Positions 9,701 to 20,966 of a stretch of 64,000 bases of DNA are shown piece after piece. The stretch covers positions 7,250,001-7,314,000 of the forward strand of contig CM074863.1 in the NCBI GenBank assembly GCA_037501455.1. The letters run 5' to 3'. Source of the DNA: Lantana camara. Its lineage: Eukaryota; Streptophyta; Magnoliopsida; Lamiales; Verbenaceae. Numbering within the stretch: the stretch's first letter is position 1; every line of letters begins with the position of its first letter. The notes under the pieces were generated by a model that worked only from the letters and a program-made list of their open reading frames with translations, did not search any database and had not been told where the DNA came from. The position numbers were made by a program, and so were the translations under genes.

Positions 9701-11017
9701 CATATTATTGATGTACATCTTCTCCCCAGCTCTGTTGTCGTCCTTCTGACGCCGACCACCACCACTATCGGAAACCAGATCTACACCCTCACAACTACCA
9801 AAACGACCACCGCACCTCTCCGGCCCCAGATCTGTCGCACTCCATCCAGATCATAGCCCCAGATTTGGTAAATTTGATCTGATTTTCCGCAAATTTTTTA
9901 CTTTTATTTCAATTTTGGTTTGTGGGTTCTGGTCTTTCTCGGTAACAAAATCATTTTCCATCATTTAGAGTTGCCTTATTTTACAAATTTTCAATTTTTT
10001 GATGCACGTAGGTTTCGAATATATCTGGCAGAATCAAATGGCTTCAGTAGCAGATGATTCTATTAAGCCTGGAAGTAATTATTCTTTTCTCACGTATGGC
10101 TGCCCCTGCTTTTTTTGTTTGATGATAGCTGTCGGTGCCCGTGGTGGTTGAATTACAAGGAGAGAAGAAGAAGAAGAAGAGTTGTGGTGGTGATTTCTCC
10201 CCTTTTCAGAAAACTCTTAATTCCTCTCAATTTCTCTCGAATTTCTGCTTTTAATTGCTTGAAGTGTGTGGTTGAAGATTTCAGAGAGGAGGAAGGTTTT
10301 TTGGGCAACATGAAAAACATTATTTGAGGAGCCTTTGATTTCAGGTATTGTATAAGGGTATAAAAGACATTTCACGTTCAATTATGCATAAAAAATGGAA
10401 TCCTAGTCTCAAAATAGGCACGCGTAATACAAGCGAGTGGTTCAGGGTTCTGCGTGCATAGTTTTTGAAAACTTAGGGGTTTTTAAATTATATTTCATAC
10501 TACAAGGTTTTCTTTAAACTTTTGGCAAACTACAAGGGGTCTTGTTGCGAAAAACCCTAAAATTAACGAACTTTGTTAAGAAACTATTAATATTAGTTGG
10601 TCTATTTTATTAGAGTAGGGTCAACTGTTGTACTAGTTAAAATTACTTTTTACAGGTTAAAATGAGATAATTAATTAATATAAAACTATACTTATTTATC
10701 AATTTTAATCTATTTTTTACACCTATGTAAATTACACCAATTTTTAATATATTTTTCTTTTATTACGAGTTAACATGAATTTTATGGTGATATGTTCGTC
10801 CCATAACACATTGATTAACCCTTTTTTTTTCGCAAAACATTATCACAATAATTCAAAGTTTAAGAGAGGTTAATCGAGAAAGATCAGATTCAATGGCTTA
10901 CATCGTCGTACGACCATATTTATAGGGCTTAGGAATTTAGGGTTTCTCGAGTTCCAGGTTACTACATCTTTCTTCTCTTATCGTGATCAACATTTCTATT
11001 AGATTTTGTGTTTTCTT
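9701..11017. other. Unresolved non-coding spacer
   Basis: It includes a ccaccaccacta-rich stretch (9750-9850), a (gaa)n-like run near 10165, and an AT-rich block 10600-10800. Short open frames here have no recognisable domain. Equivalents lie at 27103-28417 and, interrupted by a solo LTR, at 44700-47941. Confidence 0.4.
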
Positions 11018-14000
11018 TGTTGGAAAACATGACAGAGTTGAGCAACAGAAGTTTAAAATTTTTCAAAAGTTTAATCGTTGTCTTGCAATTCTCCTATCGT
11101 ATAGTAGGGTGTTTTAGAAACTTACAAAGGCAGAAGCTTTCTAGTGATGTCGTTACTGCCTAACGAACACCCTTCAAGCGAAATCCCTCGAACGACTTTC
11201 GAATTAGACTCCAAATTAGAAGCCCTCCAAAGCGTATTAAGCGAGTGAGAATGCTAGTTCTATGACTTGTGTTTGTCTAGGATTTACTTTGAAAACTTTT
11301 CTTTTTGGATTCTAAAAAAATTAACACTTCTTGAGTGTTGGTCTAAAGAATAAGAGAAGCACCACTCCTAGTATATATACTGGGTTGGTTCGAAAATCCC
11401 TAGGGTTTCTTAAACCTAGTGGACTTTGTTTTCTTACTCACTAATCAACTAATTAATTACTAATTTAATTGGAAGAATAAGTTCCCAACTTATTCTCCAA
11501 GTCTTGCAAGAATAGTCTTGTCTCTCCTACAATAGGTGTTGGGAATAGTGCCCTAAAAATTCAATTTGTTGAATTAATTAAACTGAATTTACAGCAAGTT
11601 ATGAGTATTTCACATATTAATAATTAATGACGTGTGATGATATTCTTATATGAAATGTGTTTCATAGGAAAAGACTTTGAATACCGAAATCACGTGTCAT
11701 TAAAGTTCTAGTCGGTAAGATAAGAATATGTTCTTATCAAGACTATAACGTGGTTATATAAAATGATTAGTCTTTCGTCATAGGGAATGGTGATTCCAAT
11801 TATAACACGTTGATGATTTTCAATAGGATTGGAAACATCGAAATGGACCACTGAGATTGTTCATTTTATACTGTTATCTAAAAATGAATAAAATCTCAGG
11901 AAGCATTGTACTCTTAATCCTGATAATATTTCAGGCTTCAGCTTTAGACATGTAGTGTTAGTCACTGTAACATACTTGAAGTGAGGTCTCGGTAAAGGGT
12001 GGCCAAAACACTTTGTATGATTCGGTGACAACATGAAATGTGCTAAAGAGTTATATTGATCGAGGAATCTGTGGCCTTGCTGGAAGGTAAAAGATATCCT
12101 TGAAATAGATTTGCAAAAGTTCGAATTAAGACTTTGGCCAAAGCACTTCGTGTGATACCTCAATTTGAACTTAAGACAAATCAATAAATTTCAAATTAGA
12201 GATGAAAAATAAATGATAGTAGTTGCAATTTATTTTTCATGGATATCAACACGGAGGAGTAAAATGCGAAATTATTCTAGATCGAGAAATTCGTGAATAA
12301 TTTAATTAATTTTAGAGTGCAACAATATTTATTTAGTGGAATTAAATATTGTTAAACGGTAATTAATTACTATCATGAGATGATAATATATTAACCCGTT
12401 TGGAGCTAAAATTAATTAGTCCTGCAGGTCCCCCTGCAAGCCCCAAATTGAAAAACCCGAAGAGAAAATATTAAAAGGAGAAAGAGAAATAAATTTTCAA
12501 AGTGTTTGAAAATAGCCAAGGAATTTATTTTAAGAAAATAAATTGAAGTTCCAAAGAGTTGGAAATGCCCGGAATTTTATTTTGGAGAAAATAAAATTTT
12601 AAATTTTTTTAAAAAAAAAATGCTGACGTGGTAGGTGACGTGGCACTGACGTGTCACGCCACGTCAGCAGAGCTGGCCCCAGGTGGCGCTGACTGGGCAC
12701 CACGTGGAAGGCTCAGATTGAGCCGCGTCACCGTGTACCAACGACCCGGATCAAGTTGACTGCATAGTCAACGGGTCGAGAAAACCGGGTTGGATACCGG
12801 GTCAACGGGTCGGGTCAGCGAAGCGGGTCAAAGGGTAGGGCCGGGTCAAACCAGACACGTGGCAGAATATGGAATGGCCACGTGTCGAACCGGACCAAGA
12901 GCCAGAACCCTAGAACCGCGTGTGGGCGCGTTCTCGGCGGTGTTAGACTCGTGGTGGTGAGAGCTACGACGTGGTCACCTCGGTTTTCGTGTCCAAGTTG
13001 GCTACGCAAGTAGGATGTGAAATTACCATTTTGCCCCCGGTTTTTCCCCTATAAATAGGGGTCTTGGCCCTTCATTTTTCATATCCAACTTTGGGAGGTG
13101 GTTTTGGCTGAGTCTAAGCTTTGAAACCATATCCCTTTTCTCCTAGTTAATTCCAATTTATTTTGGAATTAATATTAATTAGGTGTTTATATAAAACGCC
13201 TAATTTCGGGAGATTAAACCCTGAAAAGGGTTTCCTAGTTTAAAGTTTTATTTTCTCTAAGTATTTAGAGAAATATTTTCGGAGCCCACACTCCGAGGGT
13301 GTCCCTGGGGTTATTGCAGGGAATCTCTCCCGGTTTCACGAGGAGATTGGGTATCGGATTCACGGGAGGTGAATTAAGGAGCTGGAAAAATGCCGTTAGA
13401 TAGCCATGATTGCAGTACGGTAATAGTTTTCAGTTATTTTATTTTAAGCATGATAAATTATGTGCTCTTAAGTGTTAATTGCATGTTAGATATTTATCTG
13501 CTTAAGTGATTTAAAATTTATTATCAATTGCATGTATATACTTGAGTAGATCCGGCTAGTCTTCCGCCATTTTATTAAAATGTTTTAGAAATACTTTAAT
13601 ACTTGTATTATAATAAAAATTTTAAAATGTGGTCACGGACCGCTACTGTTCTGGGCCCCACGTCCCAGCAATAGGAAGTTGGACTTTTCAACTTTCCCAA
13701 AGTTAAAAGTCAAGATTCAATAAATAAATTAATTCCCAATTAATTATTTATTGGGTTAAGTTTATTTGAGAATAGTCTTAACAATTAATTCAAAATTAAT
13801 TAAAAGACTAAAATTAATTAATTACAATTTAATTAATTAATTCTAGAAAAGAATTCGCATATGTGAAATAAATCACACGCGTGAAGCCACGTGTGCGTGA
13901 CACGTGGCAGCCACATGTACATGACACATGACAGCAGTCACGTTTTATGCCTCGTTTCGATCAACTATTTTGACCATTCGTTAATCATATTAACATCCTA

Positions 14001-15118
14001 CCATAATCCTCGTATTCTGGCATTTGTGTGTGACCCTTTAGGTTTATTACTCGATTAGCAGTGACAGTAATTAATTAATTCCCTAATTAATTAATCACTT
14101 CACAGATCACACGATCGTGATTTAGCAATGGGTGTGTGCCCCCTAGCCGAATAACGAAATGAATCGAATAACCTTTCAGTCAATGACAATCTGAGAAATA
14201 CGATCCTCCTACAACTCCATCTCTCAATCAAGAACACACGAGAATATTCTCAGAGCCTAAATATTCTTGATCTTTAAAGTTAAGTTCGTTTCATATCCAT
14301 TTAGATCTCAATCCAAAAAAATCCCATTTTCTTGATGTCTTGATCTTTTATCCACCTTGGCCAAGGGTTTAATGTATAATGGACTAGGAACTACTCAATG
14401 AGTAAGAGATCATTCTTGTTCTTAACAAGTGTAGGTCCTTTATCGATTCTACTAATTCTACATATGCCACTTGTGTAATCCCAACATAGGCCGTGGTTCA
14501 GGTGTCTATATGGCAACACCCTTTTGGGCCTATATCAAAGATTACAGAGTTATAAGCTCATATGAGACATTACAGAATCTCAAGTCTAAGGATTAATGAA
14601 TCACGTCATTGGCCTGTGGGATATTTCCTAATCTAAAAGTTCCTGGAAATTTCATTTCCCATTTATGAATGTTCTTACGCGGGACATCTCAGTGATGAAG
14701 TTCTTGTAACAATCACCCTTATGTATTATGAACGCATCAACGTATGCACTTATCACTCCATGAAACTGAGTTATCTTTCAAAAGGACATAATCACATAAG
14801 CAAGTCTCAGCAGAGTCAATGTCGACACTCCCATTGTCTATTGGACTCATCGACTTTGAGAAGTTTCTAATCCTCGCCTATGGAGCTAAGAACTTGTTTC
14901 ATGTGCCGTTCCCATAACGACAAAGTTCTTAACGGCCTCATCAGAATAGGGGAGTTTAGTACATGCAAAATACAGTCAAACCCAAACAGTCATAAATAAG
15001 CACATAAAGAAGTGATTGCTTATGAACAAAACCATTTCGTTTATTATTCAAAAACTGTTTGTGATTTTACAAAGAAATAGTAAAGCAAACATCTGTTTTA
15101 AGGTCACTATTCCTAACA
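11018..15118 (-). mobile_element. Outer solo LTR interrupted by another LTR, unit 1
   Basis: The + strand limits are TGTTGGAAAACA and CTATTCCTAACA, with 5-bp target duplication ttctt at 11013-11017 and 15119-15123. On the - strand the LTR starts TGTTAGGAATAGTGACC. Without the nested insertion it is about 1.96 kb, matching the related solo LTR at 44843-46774 (1.93 kb) in both ends and in much of its right half (for example cataaagaagtg near the end). No internal retrotransposon region is present, so recombination between LTRs has left a solo copy. Probably Ty1/copia-like; the lineage is uncertain. Confidence 0.85.
11537..13670 (+). mobile_element. Inner solo LTR nested in the outer LTR, unit 1
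   Basis: It starts TGTTGGGAATAGTGCCC and ends CACGTCCCAGCA, with target duplication atagg at 11532-11536 and 13671-13675. A TATA-like cctataaatagggg near 13050 suggests + orientation, opposite to the outer LTR. It contains an 11-bp perfect inverted repeat TGCTGACGTGG/CCACGTCAGCA (12621-12631, 12659-12669) and a run of gggtcaa motifs (12760-12850). Open frames inside are not protein-like. Confidence 0.85.
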
Positions 15119-15261
15119 TTCTTTCCCAACCGACCTAGGATTCCAGATCATTTCGCAACAAGCCGAACTGATCCCCCGAGCTCATTTGTCGCTTTTGGCT
15201 TTATCCACGTAATGGTTGAATCTTGGACTGGATGGAAGGACCCCATTATTTAATTATTTTT

Positions 15262-15359
15262 GTTTAAAAAACAATGTATATGTTTTTCCATAATATTCAG
15301 CAACAATGTTCTGTTTTGTTTTAAATTCATGTTGGTGTGCTCTGTTTTTCTTCAATTCA
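15262..15359 (+). repeat. Decayed direct copy of the SDR promoter, unit 1
   Basis: It aligns with the SDR upstream region at about 2306-2420. Shared blocks in order are aaaaacaat, tgtttttcc, attcagca, ctgttttgttttaaat, catgttg and tgtgctctgttt. It is cut by retroposon B at 15360. No SDR coding sequence follows the retroposon, so only promoter-proximal DNA of a lost gene copy survives. Confidence 0.8.
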
Positions 15360-15369
15360 ATTACGATTA

Positions 15370-16036
15370 TTTTTTTTTCTTTTTTTTGACAACCAAATCC
15401 CTGAAAGGGGAATATTATAGCAAAACATGAAGAACAATAAAAAGAATACAAGAAGCAACGACAGAAAAATTAACGCATGCCGAAGCCGCAATTCCAACAG
15501 ATTTGTGAGCTATTATATTAGCATCATATTTAGTAAAAGAAAAGGACTCTTCGAAGATTGATCCTCTCAAGTTGATCTCGATCTGCTGCGGCTGTAGTTC
15601 CACAGTCGCTTTTTCTCCGAATTGAGCACAAATAGCTGGGCCTACAACAGATAACTCGGCCAGAAAATTTCCCGGATAAACACAGGAAAAGATAAAAGTA
15701 AACTTCCAAACAGAAAGGACAAAACTTCCATACGGAAGGGACGAAACTTCCATACGAAAGGGATAAAGCTTCCATACGGAAGAAACGAAAGAAAACATAC
15801 CAAAAAGAAAAAAACAGATAAAGAAATCGTCTGTGAACAGAGAAATCCACTAGATCTGGGAGGATGCCAGAAACTTACCGTAGATCCGTGAGAGTGACAA
15901 GAGGATCCCAACGGACGGAATAGAATGGAGTAAAATAGAACAGATTTGGGTCGATCCGACGGTGGAACTGTGTTCTTTACCACCGGATCGGAGTTGAGAG
16001 GGAAGTTTTTGCCTTGTTTAGAGAGAGAACTCGTGT
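15370..16036 (-). mobile_element. L1-type non-autonomous retroposon B, unit 1
   Basis: Same family as retroposon A, with the 10-bp target duplication attacgatta at 15360-15369 and 16037-16046. The open frame (complement of 15415-15798) ends with a related RNase H-like tail (SFSFTKYDANIIAHKSVG). It inserted into the decayed SDR promoter copy. Confidence 0.7.
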
Positions 16037-16384
16037 ATTACGATTAATTTTAAAACAGAAAAACATTTTCTTTTTCAGCATTAAACTAAAAAGAAAAAAT
16101 CTTGACTTGAGTTATTTTTGTGGTTAAAGAAAAAAAAACTGCATCAAATATCCCACCTATTCAAAAGTGTGTATTGAATCTGAATATAAGTAGATATAGT
16201 ATAGGTGTCGAAAAAAAAAAAAAAAATAGATATAGTATAGGCCTTAGAGTAAGTTTACTATGCCTAAGCCTAAGCCTAACCTTTGACATTGGAAAAGAAA
16301 TAGTAAATTTTGGCTATATTACTTATTAGCCGTGCCTATCATTTAGTTCGATTATTAAACAGGTAGGAAAATGACCAATTTTTT

Positions 16385-17267
16385 AAAAGGACCAAATATC
16401 CCTAATACTTATTCAAAACCCCCCAATTCAATTTTTATACATTTATAATTCCTAATACACAAATTTTTTTTTCTAAACCCCCCAATCACCTAAAAAGTCT
16501 ACTTTACCCCTATTTTTTTATTCTTTCCACTCCATTTTTACTTTTTCCACACCATCATCTTCTTCCTCAAAAAATTCGCTGGAGCTCTGCCACCGCGGCG
16601 GTCCGGTGGTCCAAAAAATTCACTGGGGACGTATTCCTCGTCCTCGTTCCATATCTTCGGTTAGTTTTTCAAAATTCGAAGCCATTTGTCCCCAATTTAA
16701 AATCTAAAAATTTTAGATCTAAAAAAGAAATGACGATAACTCTCAAATCGTTTGATGGAAATCGAATTTGTTCCTTGCAATATGCTTATCATATCGAGAA
16801 CTTCAAGATCCATACCATTTTCATCGGAAAATATCGCCGGACGAAAAACCCATTTTCTATTGAAATTTGCAGGTTTTCGGCGGGCCTCCCGGCGCCATCT
16901 CCGGCCATTTTCAATAGACGTGGTTGGTACCAATGAAGTCGCGACGTCGAAATGAGTTAAAACACGTAGTCCCGTCTCCGGAAAGTGGGCGGAGACGGTG
17001 GCGGTGCCGCCGTAGGTGAACCTGCGGGTTCAACAGAAAAAAGAGGAAGAAGAAAGGATAAAAAAAAAAGGAAAAAGAAAAAGAAAAAAGGGAAGAAAAA
17101 AAAAAGGGTATTGGGGGTAATTTTTCAAATTTTATTAAGGGTATTTTAGTCTTTTTACGCGAAATAGGGGGGTTTAGGAAAACTTTTATGAATATTTGAT
17201 CCTTAAAACATATAAAAAACTAATTGGGGGGTTTAGGAAAAGTGTTGTGGTATACTAGGGACCTTTT
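16385..17267. mobile_element. MULE-like element with long imperfect inverted ends, unit 1
   Basis: The left end runs aaaaggaccaaatatcccta, then ccccccaatt and ctaaaccccccaat. The right end holds the inverse (attggggggtttagg, ggggtttagg, tactagggacctttt). The GC-rich interior (16570-17050) looks like captured genic DNA but has no intact frame. No clear target duplication was found, so the class is tentative. Confidence 0.45.
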
Positions 17268-17306
17268 ATTAATTCTTCGAAATAACTATTTACCTCAATA
17301 CTTTGT

Positions 17307-17424
17307 CAGTGCACCCACCACTTTTTTATTCAAAAAAAAATGAATGAAAAATCAAAAATCAAAAATCAAAAATAAAAAAAAAATATTTTTTTCTCAATTT
17401 AAAAAATAGTGGGTGCATGCACCG
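17307..17424. mobile_element. Small MITE-like hairpin, unit 1
   Basis: The arms cagtgcacccaccactttttt and (inverse) aaaaaatagtgggtgcatgc enclose an A-rich loop with (aaaaatc)n. The equivalents are 34706-34823 and 56949-57064. Confidence 0.55.
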
Positions 17425-17667
17425 GGGTTTCCCCAATTATAGAGGTAATAAATTGTTTCTTTCTACTTTGCCACTTATTGGTTTTTAAATCTATGAAATA
17501 ACCTGGGGGCATTTAGTGTAATTTGCCTCAAAAAATTAGGGGCAAAATAAAAATTAATTTTGCTTCTTTTCAAAAATACTGGTTATTTAGCAAATAGTCC
17601 TTGGAGTTGCTAAATACAATGATAATTTCAAACATTTTCTAAGGCCCTTGCTTTTACACAAAGATTT

Positions 17668-18514
17668 TGATGAGACCTAAAATCACGCTCGAATCAGAGT
17701 CGTCCACTTGTCAGCACATCGCTGGCTAAGGCCAAGACGCTCGCATTGATGGGCTCGTGAGCCTTCCCAGCCCACTCATTTGCCAGCTAATATAAACCGT
17801 CAAGCCTCGGACGACAATTCAGGTAAAGGGCCAGAACCGACGAGTTTGACGCTCGCATCTCGGCCCTCAGGGTTACCCTTCTCAGGGACGCACCCACATG
17901 GGGGGTCCCATTAATGACGCTCGGGATTTTGGCGCTCAAGGGTCATCTATCATGGGGAGTCCATCTGTGGATTGTTCGAGCGTCACCAACGCTCGGGAAT
18001 GACCCTACTTCTCATGCAACGGATCCTAGCCTTCACAAGCGGGTTTTGGTCCATCATCCCGCGCGACCCTCGCCAACAACCTCTGACACAAAGGTGGTGC
18101 GCACCATTGTACCTGACACTCCGCCTCATTTGCAGAAACGTCACTCTCACACCCTCACAGGCTGCCACGTGTTAGGGCAACACAGGTTTGGGACCACACG
18201 GTCAATTTACCCATTTACCCTCACCCCTAACATATAAATAAGGGGAGAACACATGCATTCTGCCCCAAGTCATCATCTGCATAAAAACCGCACACATTGT
18301 TCTGGGCATTTTCCACTGATCTTCTCAAGCTTTTCATTCACCACAGTAACACTACCCTTGTAGCTTGCACTCTTGGTGTTATCCTAGCTGGAAGAACCCA
18401 CGCTTAAGAGGAAACCCAGATCCTGAGGCTCTCACGCCTGTGATGGTCTTCCTTTCTACATACAAATTCTAAAGTGATTGGTGTTTAAATCCCCTACAAG
18501 TTTCTGCACCATCA
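17668..18514 (+). mobile_element. 847-bp solo LTR, unit 1
   Basis: The ends are TGATGAGACC and GCACCATCA, with 5-bp target duplication gattt at 17663-17667 and 18515-18519. A TATA-like acatataaataagggg near 18229 followed by a C/T-rich leader fits an LTR promoter. The interior has repeated gacgctcg/cgagcgtc motifs. No internal region is present. Confidence 0.75.
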
Positions 18515-18688
18515 GATTTTTTATTTTTTTTATTACACCCCAAGTGAGATTCGAATTTGAATTGTTATTGTGAAGAAAATCATTTGAATCAACCCGATTG
18601 CCACTTTTATACAAAGACACGAACAAATTAATGTAAACACTAATTAAGGGGTAATAAATTGCTAACACCCCTTTTATTGGGTGAATTT

Positions 18689-19005
18689 CTAAAATTGGTA
18701 TATATTTTTTGGGATAGTGTACTTTTGGTGTATTTTTTGGGTGTATTGTAATTTTGGGGTTTTTTGCTTTTTGGAAAAACGGAATCATTGTAATGAATAG
18801 TGATTCCGTTTTTTTTAAAAGAGCGGATTTAACAAAAAATTTATGATTGCAACGTACACACTCATAATTTTTTTTTGTTAAATCCGTTTTTAAAAAAGCG
18901 GAATCACTATTCATTACGGTGATTCAGCTTTTCTAAAAAACAGAAAATCCCAAAATTACAAGACACCAAAAGTACAATATCAAAAAATAAACACACCTAA
19001 ACTAG
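18689..19005. mobile_element. Foldback MITE with about 140-bp arms, unit 1
   Basis: The two halves are inverse copies around a centre near 18855. For example gaatagtgattccg, then ggatttaacaaaaaa on the left meets ttttttgttaaatcc, then cggaatcactattc on the right; the outer parts (tgtacttttggtgt / acaccaaaagtaca) also pair. The 152-codon frame across it is a by-product of the palindrome. Confidence 0.8.
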
Positions 19006-19054
19006 AAAAAAAAACCTTTTAATGCAAAGTAAATGGATTCTTAATGTAGAGATT

Positions 19055-19140
19055 TTTATTTTTTTTTGGCCTTTTAACTCACATACATTCAAGTGGGATT
19101 CGAACTCAGACCTTATCATGGAGAATGAACCCATTAGCCG
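19055..19140 (-). repeat. SINE-like fragment
   Basis: On the - strand it has a B-box-like gagttcgaatcccac and an A-rich end next to the T run at 19060. No target duplication was identified. Copies lie at 36454-36539 and 58696-58781. Confidence 0.4.
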
Positions 19141-19168
19141 GGGATTGATGCAAGTGGTTAATTAATTG

Positions 19169-19312
19169 GCTGCCATGATGATGCTGAGGAGTTGTGTATG
19201 AAGAAATGCAAAGAAAGGTCATTGCATTATATTGGCGAAGCATTAATTAGCATTTATCTAACTTTTTCCCTTTTTTCCGTTGAACTTAATTAATTGGTGA
19301 GAAAAAGTCTGT
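19169..19312 (-). repeat. Inverted decayed copy of the SDR core promoter and start codon, before copy 2
   Basis: Its reverse complement aligns with 19828-19956. Shared blocks are agactttttct, ttaattaagtt, cggaaaa, ttagataaat, taatgctt, tataatgcaat, gcatttcttcatacacaact, cagcatcatcatggcagc. The TATA box is degraded (AATATAA). After ATGGCAGCC the homology ends and the frame closes in two codons, so no gene remains. It lies directly against the unit junction at 19317. Confidence 0.85.
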
Positions 19313-19316
19313 CATG

Positions 19317-19949
19317 GATAATATCACATAAAATCATATGAATATTTTTTTTTTGAAAGGAGAAATCACATGAATATTTATCTCTTTATATTTTTATTTT
19401 CAAAGAGATAATATCATACAAGACTTGAATTTGATTGGTCGGTGTGATGCAATACGTCACGTGTCGCCATATGACTTGTCTTGGCTTTCTTTGACTGCAA
19501 GACTTGATTTAATTGATCGAAACATATCACGTTGACACATGTCATCATTTGATTTGTTGATAAAATAAAACATTATAATATCAATTAAATTTAGCTATTT
19601 AATTTCGAAATTAAATTTAAGATAATTTCAAAATATTAAATAATAAATCAAATTAATAATATAAAATTTATTTATCCGTCTACGATACTAATTAATTGTT
19701 CTCATCTGAAAAACAATTTAAATGTTTTTCCCTAAAATTCAGCACAAAGTATATCCATGTCCTGTTTTGTTTTAAATCCATGTTGATGTGCTCTGTTTCT
19801 CTGTTTTTCTTGAAGTCATTTTCATTCACAGACTTTTTCTGACAAATTAATTAAGTTGAACGGAAAAAAATTAGATAAATATTAATGCTTCACCTTATAT
19901 AATGCAATTACCACTGTTTGCATTTCTTCATACACAACTCAGCATCATC
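19317..19949 (+). promoter_or_regulatory. SDR copy 2 promoter and 5' leader
   Basis: Nearly identical to the copy 1 promoter, with TATATAA at 19896-19902 and the same G-box and W-box-like motifs. It is preceded by the inverted promoter relic about 515 bp upstream of its pairing partner. Confidence 0.6.
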
Positions 19950-20966
19950 ATGGCAGCAGCAGGAGCTTCATTGGTTTCTTCTTTCACCAGAAGGTAACCA
20001 AAACCTTTTATCTAAATTTTTGCAGTGTGAATTCCATTTTCAATACACTAATCAGACTTATTTTTGTCTTTTGATAAAAGACTTGAAGGAAAAGTAGCCC
20101 TAATAACAGGTGGAGCAAGTGGCATAGGAGAATGCACAGCAAGACTTTTTTCCAAACATGGAGCCAAAGTTGTCATTGTTGATATCCAAGACGAACTAGG
20201 CCATTCTGTAATTGACTCAATTGGCCCCTCTAATTCAACCTACATCCGTTGTGACGTCACAAACGAAGACCATGTTAGGAACGCAGTTGATCAAACCGTT
20301 TCTATGTATGGAAAACTTGACATCATGTACAACAATGCGGCGACTATTAATCCTCTCAAACCCCGAATTATAGACAATGAGATAGCAGATTTGCAACGCG
20401 TTTTAGATGTCAACGTAGCCGGTGTTTTCCTAGGCATGAAGCACGCAGCCCGTGTCATGATCCCACGTCGAAGTGGGAGCATTATCTCGACCACGAGCAT
20501 TATGTCGGTGATAGGAGGGATATCACCACATGCTTATACATGCTCCAAGCATGCTTTGGTTGGACTCACAAAGAGTGTAGCAATTGAGTTGGGACAGTTT
20601 GGACTCAGAGTTAATTCTGTGGCTCCTTTTGCAGTGTCGACGCCTCTATCAAGAAGCTACCTCGCGCTGGACGATGAAGAAATGAGGAATACCGTTAGTT
20701 CTGTGTCAACCCTTAAAGGTATGAAAGGAGTTTTCTCAATTTTGAAATATTAAAATTGTTTTTAAAGTACAGATTAATCACTTAATATATTCATTTTCAT
20801 GATCCTCACAGTTATTAATCAGAAGACCGATGATATTGCCAATGCAACCCTTTTTCTGGCAAGTGATGAGGCTAGCTATATAAGTGGACATAATTTAATC
20901 GTTGACGGCGGCTACACCACAACCAATTCTGCAATTAATTTGTTTAAGTATCCTGAATCCTCGTGA
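19950..20966 (+). CDS. Short-chain dehydrogenase/reductase, SDR copy 2
   Basis: Exons 19950-19993, 20081-20718 and 20812-20966; 278 residues. The protein equals copy 1 except Phe12 for Ile12. All cofactor and catalytic residues (TGGASGIG 24-31, Asp49, Asn126, Ser154, Tyr167, Lys171) are kept. It shares with copy 3 silent or intronic variants (for example cacgcagcccg in exon 2 and gtgtgaattcc in intron 1) that distinguish them from copies 1 and 4. Confidence 0.95.

Larger units (their letters stand above)
1912..19316 (+). repeat. Tandem array unit 1 (17.4 kb)
   Basis: Identity with unit 2 begins at gataatatcacataaaatca (1912 against 19317) and continues with scattered substitutions and small indels to the next start. 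The unit carries one SDR gene near its left end and about 15.7 kb of nested transposable elements. Sequence left of 1912 is not shared with the other units, so this is the left edge of the array. Confidence 0.95.

Noticed and set aside
11537..15118. A DNA transposon with inverted ends TGTTGGGAATAGTG and CACTATTCCTAACA
   Set aside because: The two ends belong to different solo LTRs, each with its own 5-bp target duplication (atagg and ttctt), so the apparent inverted repeat is accidental to the nesting.
17010..17027. A nuclear rRNA gene fragment
   Set aside because: Only 18 bases match; the neighbouring 18S and ITS sequence is absent, so no rRNA gene is annotated.
18520..18600. A further SINE with box-B-like agattcgaattt on the - strand
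   Set aside because: The box is degenerate and no target duplication or second box was found, so it is not listed as an element.
18456..18914. 152-codon frame on the - strand (also 35855-36313 and 58097-58555)
   Set aside because: It runs through the foldback MITE and the end of a solo LTR; its apparent conservation only reflects unit duplication.
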